12,572 nt of DNA from JBJENW01 sp051880395. GTDB taxonomy: Bacteria > Bacillota > Clostridia > Lachnospirales > Lachnospiraceae. Each line of letters starts with the position of its first letter. Position 1 is the first letter of the stretch. The translations under genes and the position numbers were made by a program. The DNA is taken from positions 1 through 12,572 of the forward strand of contig JBJENW010000178.1 in the NCBI GenBank assembly GCA_051880395.1, given 5' to 3'. Shown piece after piece: positions 7,985 through 12,572 of this stretch. Below the pieces are notes generated by a model. The model did no database searches, was not told the DNA's origin, and worked only from the letters and a program-made list of their open reading frames with translations.

Positions 7985-9430
7985 ATGAAAAAGATGGGGA
8001 AGATCAGTTTTATCAGTATATGTCTGCTTGTCTGTACGCTGCCGTTTGCAGGGATGTTTGTGTGTCCGACCACAGCATCCACCGAAAACAGAACCTTAGC
8101 TGCTTTTCCGCAGATCAAAGAGAATGGAAGATGGAATACGGAATATATGCAGGAGCTTGGCAATTATTTTGAAGATCATTTTGCATTTCGAAAGGAACTG
8201 GTATCTGCGGATGCCGAGATACAAAGTCGTGTCTTTCAGGTATCGAATGTGGATACGGTAACGGTTGGAAAAGATGGCTGGTTATACTATACAGCGAGTG
8301 TGGACGATTATCTGGGACGAAATCAGATGACAAAGCGGGCGCGCTTTAATGCAGCACATAATATTTTCTTGATGCAGCAGTATGTGGAAAGTCAGGGAGC
8401 CAGATTTTTGTTTACGATCGCACCGAATAAAAATACATTGTATGGAGAACATATGCCGGATTACCTGCAGCATAAGGCGGATGATACGGATCAGATGGAG
8501 TTGTTTCAAAAAGAATTACAATCGCAGAAGGTGTCTTATGCGGATTTGTTTTCGGCCTTTCGGAATCAAAAGGAGATCTTGTATTTAAAAAGAGACTCCC
8601 ATTGGAATCAAAAAGGCGCACTTTTGACGTATCAGACACTGATGGATTCGCTGAATCTAAAGCATGACACCTATGAAACCGTAAAAGCGATTCGCCTAAA
8701 AGAGGAATATGGCGATCTAAATAAAATGCTGTATCCGGTAACCGCTGAGCCGGAATGGAATTATTATTATCAGAAGGAACAGGAGTATTTTTACCAGACA
8801 CAGACTGACAGCGTGGAAGATCCGTGGATCGTGACACAGGCAGTAAAAGAAACGAAGGCGAAAAAGAAAGCAGGAACCTTATTAATGTTTCGGGATTCCT
8901 TTGGAAATTCGCTCCTTCCGTTTCTGGCAAATGCTTTTTCAAAAGCCTGCTTTTCGAAAGCGGTTCCGGAAAATATCACTGAATATATGAAACAGGAGCA
9001 TCCGGATGTGGTGATTCTGGAAAAGGTGGAGAGAAATGTAAAAAATTTTGCGACAATCGCGCCTCTGATGGAAGGACCGAGATGCCAGAAAAAAGGGTCG
9101 ATCAAAACAGAGCAGACAACTACATCGTTACAGATTGAAGAAAGCGAGAATGATGTGAAATTTTGGAGCATTTCCGGAGTTTTGGATCAAACGATTGCAA
9201 CGACGGATGCCAGGGTGTATGTGCGGATTTCAAATGAAAAGGAAAAGAAGATGTACGAGGCGAGTCTTGTTTCTACAAAAAACAGTGAGTATGGTTATCA
9301 ATTATATCTTCTAAAAGATTCTGTGAAAGCAGGACAGAACAAAGTAGAAGTAATCATGGAAAATAAATCTGGAATGCAGGTCGTACAGTCTGCGCAGAAG
9401 ACATTTGAAAATCCAAAACGGACAGAATAA
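7985..9430 (+). CDS. AlgX/AlgJ-like SGNH O-acetyltransferase partner protein
   Basis: The 481-residue product (from ATG 7985, with GGAGG at 7972-7976) has one N-terminal hydrophobic segment (about residues 7-25), acting as a signal peptide or anchor, so the rest faces outside. The ENRTLAAFP and DHFAFR segments after the membrane part are typical of the AlgX/AlgJ/DHHW group. The SGNH-like site shows D204-S205-H206-W207, standing for the catalytic Asp-His pair, and D304-S305 (FRDSFGNS), where S305 is the likely acyl-carrying serine. Residues from about 375 form a separate beta-rich tail that might bind polysaccharide. In known systems the MBOAT protein passes acetyl to such a partner, which puts it on a polymer. 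A GTG at 7970 would extend it by five residues but would leave the ribosome site inside the gene. The target polymer is not known. Confidence 0.88.
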   Translation: MKKMGKISFISICLLVCTLPFAGMFVCPTTASTENRTLAAFPQIKENGRWNTEYMQELGNYFEDHFAFRKELVSADAEIQSRVFQVSNVDTVTVGKDGWLYYTASVDDYLGRNQMTKRARFNAAHNIFLMQQYVESQGARFLFTIAPNKNTLYGEHMPDYLQHKADDTDQMELFQKELQSQKVSYADLFSAFRNQKEILYLKRDSHWNQKGALLTYQTLMDSLNLKHDTYETVKAIRLKEEYGDLNKMLYPVTAEPEWNYYYQKEQEYFYQTQTDSVEDPWIVTQAVKETKAKKKAGTLLMFRDSFGNSLLPFLANAFSKACFSKAVPENITEYMKQEHPDVVILEKVERNVKNFATIAPLMEGPRCQKKGSIKTEQTTTSLQIEESENDVKFWSISGVLDQTIATTDARVYVRISNEKEKKMYEASLVSTKNSEYGYQLYLLKDSVKAGQNKVEVIMENKSGMQVVQSAQKTFENPKRTE

Positions 9431-9444
9431 AGGAAAGTGATGGT

Positions 9445-10494
9445 ATGAAGAAAAAAACTCGAACGAGAATTATGGCTGCGGCAATTGCAGGGAGCGCCCT
9501 TTGTTTGATAGGATGTAGCCAGATACAGGTGTCCGGAACTATACGGTTGCCTGTGTTTGGAAAAAAGGAATTGACGCATCAGATTCGGATCCTGGACGGT
9601 CTGGTAGAGACCAGACTGGAAATACCAGAAAACATAACGGTGCAGCAGGCATTGCAGGAAGCGGAGATTTCACTGGAAAAAGGGGATGAAGTGACACCAG
9701 ATCAAGAGACTGTATTAGAAAAAACAGATACACAGATTCAGATCAAAAGAAAAGCGGTTGTACAGATAGAAGAGGATAAAAAAGTACAAAAGATGACACT
9801 TGTCGGAGGAAAAGTCAAAGATGCTTTGACCAAGGCAGACATCACACTCGGAAAACATGACATCGTCAATCATGCATTAGAAGCATACCTGACGAATGAT
9901 ATGGAAATTCAGGTGACACATCGTTACGCGATCAAACTAGATGTAGACGGAATACATACAGAATTTTTGACAAAATCACATACAGTAAAACAGGTACTGA
10001 AAGAAAAGAAGATTCATCTTGGAAAAAAAGACCAGATGAATCACAAGTTAAAGGAAACGGTTTCTGACGGAATGAAGTTAGTGATTCGAAGAGTTTCTGT
10101 GAAACGAATTTCAGAATTTGAAGAACTTGCGTTTGAGACAGAAACAGAATATTCCGATCAGCTTTACGAGGGCCAATCCGAAAAGAAACAGGAAGGAACG
10201 AACGGAAAGAAAGAAATTATCTATGAAGTGACCTATGTGGACGGAGTAGAAAAAAAGCGTGAGGTTGCAGAAGAAAAAATTGTGACAGAGCCGGTCAATA
10301 CGATAATTGTCAAAGGAACCAAAAAGAAACCAAAACCGGTCGCACAAAAGCAGCCGGCACAGTCTGCTCAACCTGCTGCTCCGGCAGGCCGGACAATTAT
10401 ATCAAAGCAGCAGATTTATGACTGCGATGGTTCTGGTCACGGGTATTATGTGATCACATGGTCGGATGGTACGGTGGAATATCAGGATTTTTAA
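9445..10494 (+). CDS. Lipoprotein with three DUF348 repeats and a G5 domain
   Basis: The 349-residue product starts with a lipoprotein signal ending LIGC, with C24 as the lipidated residue. Three DUF348 (ubiquitin-like, YabE-type) units follow at about 46-86, 104-145 and 161-202; each carries a pattern of VxQALxEAxIxLxxxD type. A G5 domain spans about 217-291, a family linked to N-acetylglucosamine or wall binding. Residues 294-315 are a Lys/Pro/Ala/Gln linker, and the last 34 residues contain YDCDGSGHGYYVITWSDG. In YabE/Rpf-like relatives the G5 is followed by a 3D or lytic domain; that is absent here and this tail takes its place. AGGAAAG at 9431-9437 sets the start. It is the last gene of the operon, 14 bases after the SGNH gene. 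A wall-binding or scaffold role is likely; no enzyme activity is evident. Confidence 0.88.
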   Translation: MKKKTRTRIMAAAIAGSALCLIGCSQIQVSGTIRLPVFGKKELTHQIRILDGLVETRLEIPENITVQQALQEAEISLEKGDEVTPDQETVLEKTDTQIQIKRKAVVQIEEDKKVQKMTLVGGKVKDALTKADITLGKHDIVNHALEAYLTNDMEIQVTHRYAIKLDVDGIHTEFLTKSHTVKQVLKEKKIHLGKKDQMNHKLKETVSDGMKLVIRRVSVKRISEFEELAFETETEYSDQLYEGQSEKKQEGTNGKKEIIYEVTYVDGVEKKREVAEEKIVTEPVNTIIVKGTKKKPKPVAQKQPAQSAQPAAPAGRTIISKQQIYDCDGSGHGYYVITWSDGTVEYQDF

Positions 10495-10525
10495 GAGGAG
10501 ATGAAAAAAGCTTTTGATAAGAAAA

Positions 10526-10572
10526 GATGTGTAGATTGGGAGCCCTAAAATAGGACTCCCAATCTACACATC
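10526..10572. terminator. Bidirectional terminator between convergent genes
   Basis: The arms GATGTGTAGATTGGGAG (10526-10542) and CTCCCAATCTACACATC (10556-10572) are perfect complements over 17 bases, and the core can add three more pairs (CCT/AGG). In the minus direction it is followed by TTTTCTTATC, a good U-tract; in the plus direction only by ATTCTTTG, which is weaker. The right arm overlaps the stop codon of the hemerythrin gene, so the two operons share this element. Confidence 0.88.
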
Positions 10573-11395
10573 ATTCTTTGACAGGAATTTTTTTATCTGT
10601 ATTTAGGATATGATTGATTAACCAGCCGAGTAAAAATTCCAATAGTTCATGTAAATTTTCTTCAGGAGCATGTTCCAGCTCATTTCGGTCGATGTCTTCT
10701 AATTTTCCAATAAATGCTTCGTGTGCACGCTTTTGTGCAGGAAGGTTTTTATAGTGAATCTGTTCCATATATTCTTCTTCATCTTGAAAGTGTTCTTTCG
10801 TATAAGCGGTAAGCTGTGCTAACAGATCCATAATTTTGTCATATCCAGTTGCTGGTTGGAAGGAACGAAGCAGTTCTTCTGTTTCCCCTATGATATGAAA
10901 GAGTTCTTCATGTTCGCGATCAATCAAGTCAATTCCTATGAGATATTCATCGGTAAATTCACACGGATTTTCTTTGAGCATCCATTTTTCCAGAGGAGGA
11001 AGTTTTCCGATCAAAATATCACTGCCAAGAATGTGACGGTAAAGCCATTTGGCAAGAAAAGTGACGAGATGATCTAAGACGTCTAACTGCTCTGGTTTCT
11101 CATCAATATTTTTTAAATCTAACATGAGAATCTGATCGCGGAAAAAAGCATGCTGCGAGCGTTGGAGAATTAATTCCGGATCACAGATCTTTTCCATGTA
11201 AGCTTCCTCATGAGAAAAATGCTGCTCAGCATACATGTCTAATTTTTCAAAAATGTTTTTTAAATCTTCATAATAATCATGCTGCTCATACTCTGTTAAT
11301 AAAATGTGGGCGTCATTTAATAGTTGAAAAAGATATTTATGCTCTTCATCAAGTAGATCAATTCCAATTTTACAATCATCTGTAAATTCAAACAT
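10571..11395 (-). CDS. Tandem two-domain bacteriohemerythrin
   Basis: The 274-residue protein has two hemerythrin domains from internal duplication, at about 1-135 and 145-270, each opening with an EFTD...IGIDL(L/I)D segment. Hemerythrins bind O2 (or NO) at a di-iron centre in a four-helix bundle, and in anaerobes they are thought to sense or scavenge oxygen or store iron. Domain 1 ligands are H19, H59, E63, H82, H121 and D126. Domain 2 ligands are H162, H202, E206, H225, H262 and D267. The seventh classic ligand, the first His of the HxxxH pair, is Gln in both domains (Q78 and Q221). There is no membrane segment or signalling domain, so it should be cytoplasmic. ATG at 11395 follows AAGAGGGG about ten bases upstream. 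It lies 99 bases downstream of cysE on the same strand with its own candidate promoter. Confidence 0.93.
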   Translation of the reverse strand: MFEFTDDCKIGIDLLDEEHKYLFQLLNDAHILLTEYEQHDYYEDLKNIFEKLDMYAEQHFSHEEAYMEKICDPELILQRSQHAFFRDQILMLDLKNIDEKPEQLDVLDHLVTFLAKWLYRHILGSDILIGKLPPLEKWMLKENPCEFTDEYLIGIDLIDREHEELFHIIGETEELLRSFQPATGYDKIMDLLAQLTAYTKEHFQDEEEYMEQIHYKNLPAQKRAHEAFIGKLEDIDRNELEHAPEENLHELLEFLLGWLINHILNTDKKIPVKE

Positions 11396-11442
11396 GATTT
11401 TTCATCCCCTCTTATTGTTTTTAGTAAAAAATACCTATTTTT

Positions 11443-11470
11443 ATTATATCATATTAGAAAAAAAAGGCAA
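11443..11470 (-). promoter_or_regulatory. Candidate sigma-A promoter for the hemerythrin gene
   Basis: On the minus strand, TTGCCT (11465-11470) and a perfect TATAAT (11443-11448) are separated by 16 bases, about 48 bases before the ATG. The -35 box matches the consensus at four of six positions. Confidence 0.55.
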
Positions 11471-11494
11471 TAAAAAACCGATTGAGGATTGCTT
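11461..11494 (-). terminator. Weak candidate terminator after cysE
   Basis: Directly after the cysE stop, the minus strand carries GCAAT and ATTGC (five pairs) around a loop of about 16 bases, followed by a long T run. The stem is short and overlaps the promoter -35 box for the next gene, so read-through into the hemerythrin gene is likely. Confidence 0.3.
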
Positions 11495-12451
11495 TTAAAT
11501 AGAATAATTCCAAAATTCGTCCTGTTCCAAATCTTTTTTTACAACAGAGTGACTTGCGGAATCAATCTGTAATTCCTGACTTTTCACACTCACACGCATA
11601 TTCTTTTCAATGGATTTGGTGATAAATGCATTGCCGCCAATGACCACATTTTCTCCGATGACGGTATCGCCACCCAAAACAGATGCACCGGAGTAGATCG
11701 TGACATTATCACAGATGGTCGGATGTCGTTTTTTACTGCGCAGTTTCTGTCCACCTCTGGTAGAGAGTGCGCCGAGCGTTACGCCCTGATATATTTTTAC
11801 ATGCTCACCGATTGTCGTGGTCTCACCGACAACAATACCGGTTCCATGATCAATGAAAAAGTATTTTCCGATCGTTGCACCCGGATGGATGTCGATTCCA
11901 GTCTTTCCATGCGCATACTCAGTCATGATACGCGGAATCACCGGCACATCCAGTAAATACAATTCATGTGCGATCCGATTGACCGTAATGGCATACAATC
12001 CCGGATAGGCAAAGATAATTTCGTCTTTGCTGCCTGCTGCTGGGTCCCCCTCAAATGCAGCATCCAGATCGGTATCGACATATTCCCGTACCTTTGGAAT
12101 CTTTGATAAAAAAGTCAGAGTAATATCGGCTGCTTCATCGTGTAGTTCATGATGCGTTTTCGATTCATAACCCGGGCGATATTTCAATGCAATTGCTACC
12201 TGTCGTGTTAAACGATATGTCACATCTTCGATAATGGTAGCAATATGATTTTTTAAATTATAAATTTTATATACTTTATCTCGAAAATATCCCGGATACA
12301 CGATCTGAAACAGTTTATCTACAATCCCACAGATACTATCATGGTTTGGTTGATTAAAATCACTAAAATAGTCAATAGCCCTTTGATTCTGATAATCATC
12401 TACGATGAGTTCTACAATTTGATCGACTTCTTTTTCTACTTCTTCTCTCAT
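11495..12451 (-). CDS. cysE: Serine O-acetyltransferase, EpsC-type
   Basis: This enzyme acetylates L-serine with acetyl-CoA to give O-acetylserine, the first step of cysteine synthesis, in the cytoplasm. At 318 residues it is longer than E. coli CysE (273), as in the EpsC type with an extended N-terminal helical domain. DPAAGSKDEIIFAYPG at 136-151 is the typical junction. From about 180 the left-handed beta-helix hexapeptide repeats begin, with GIDIHPGATIG and IDHGTGIVVGETT giving the catalytic pair D187 and H202, spaced 15 residues as in E. coli (D143, H158). The chain ends in Ile after FWNYS, the residue that in many relatives docks into the cysteine synthase active site. ATG at 12451 follows AAGGAG at 12461-12466. 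No cysK or sulfate genes lie in the window. Confidence 0.95.
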   Translation of the reverse strand: MREEVEKEVDQIVELIVDDYQNQRAIDYFSDFNQPNHDSICGIVDKLFQIVYPGYFRDKVYKIYNLKNHIATIIEDVTYRLTRQVAIALKYRPGYESKTHHELHDEAADITLTFLSKIPKVREYVDTDLDAAFEGDPAAGSKDEIIFAYPGLYAITVNRIAHELYLLDVPVIPRIMTEYAHGKTGIDIHPGATIGKYFFIDHGTGIVVGETTTIGEHVKIYQGVTLGALSTRGGQKLRSKKRHPTICDNVTIYSGASVLGGDTVIGENVVIGGNAFITKSIEKNMRVSVKSQELQIDSASHSVVKKDLEQDEFWNYSI

Positions 12452-12519
12452 TTCTTTAATCTCCTTTGTTTTAATCCACTCGATTGTCAGCGAGCTGAAA
12501 CAACTTTTTGTTATGCTTT

Positions 12520-12548
12520 ATCATACCATCTTTTAAAAAAAAATTCAA
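12520..12548 (-). promoter_or_regulatory. Candidate sigma-A promoter for cysE
   Basis: On the minus strand, TTGAAT (12543-12548) and TATGAT (12520-12525) are separated by 17 bases and precede the start codon by about 70 bases. The roughly 60-base leader has a short CTCG/CGAG hairpin but nothing I recognise as a T-box or S-box, and it looks too short for either. Confidence 0.6.
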
Positions 12549-12572
12549 TTTATTTCCGATATTTTTTATAGG

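Noticed and set aside
8412..8942. 176-codon minus-strand frame inside the SGNH gene
   Set aside because: Composition is low-quality and Ser/Pro/His-rich with no ribosome site or family resemblance, and it lies wholly within a clear plus-strand gene.
9599..9616. Perfect 7-base hairpin GTCTGGT/ACCAGAC inside the lipoprotein gene
   Set aside because: Short, without a T run, and within the range expected by chance in a gene of this length.

Overview
The window looks like a low-GC, Gram-positive anaerobe of the Clostridia, most likely a gut Lachnospiraceae-type bacterium. This is an inference from AT-rich codon use, strong AGGAGG-type ribosome sites, a lipoprotein with DUF348 and G5 domains, a wall-binding-repeat exoprotein, a two-domain bacteriohemerythrin and a long EpsC-type serine acetyltransferase. 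No rRNA, tRNA, CRISPR array, intact insertion sequence or integrase was seen.

Region 1 (1-4824, + strand) is the end of a Type I restriction-modification locus. The window opens inside a CAGA tetranucleotide tract that is read in frame into the second half of an HsdS specificity subunit. Full-length hsdR follows, then a GIY-YIG nuclease with a C-terminal DUF4357 domain. The tract is open in all three frames, but TGA and TAA stops sit immediately after it in the two frames that do not encode the second target-recognition domain. The sequence therefore looks like a slipped-strand (phase-variable) switch between full-length and half-length HsdS. hsdM and the first half of hsdS would lie to the left of the window.

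Region 2 (4825-5232) is a 408-base stretch with no confident gene. It holds an orphan 40-codon frame, imperfect nested repeats and a strong intrinsic terminator at 5033-5075 that separates the defence locus from the next operon.

Region 3 (5233-10494, + strand) is a compact four-gene operon with a 4-base overlap and two 14-base gaps. It encodes a secreted protein with about ten cell-wall-binding repeats and a transglutaminase-like Cys-His-Asp domain, an MBOAT O-acyltransferase of the AlgI/DltB type, an AlgX/AlgJ-like SGNH protein, and a lipoprotein with three DUF348 repeats, a G5 domain and an unexplained conserved-looking tail. The MBOAT plus SGNH pair is a classic arrangement for O-acetylating a polymer outside the membrane. 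The outer two proteins would work at the wall, so the operon reads as a cell-surface modification unit whose substrate is unknown.

Region 4 (10495-12572) holds two minus-strand genes converging on region 3: a tandem hemerythrin protein and serine O-acetyltransferase (cysE). A 17-bp perfect stem at 10526-10572 serves as a shared terminator. Each gene has a plausible sigma-A-type promoter upstream.
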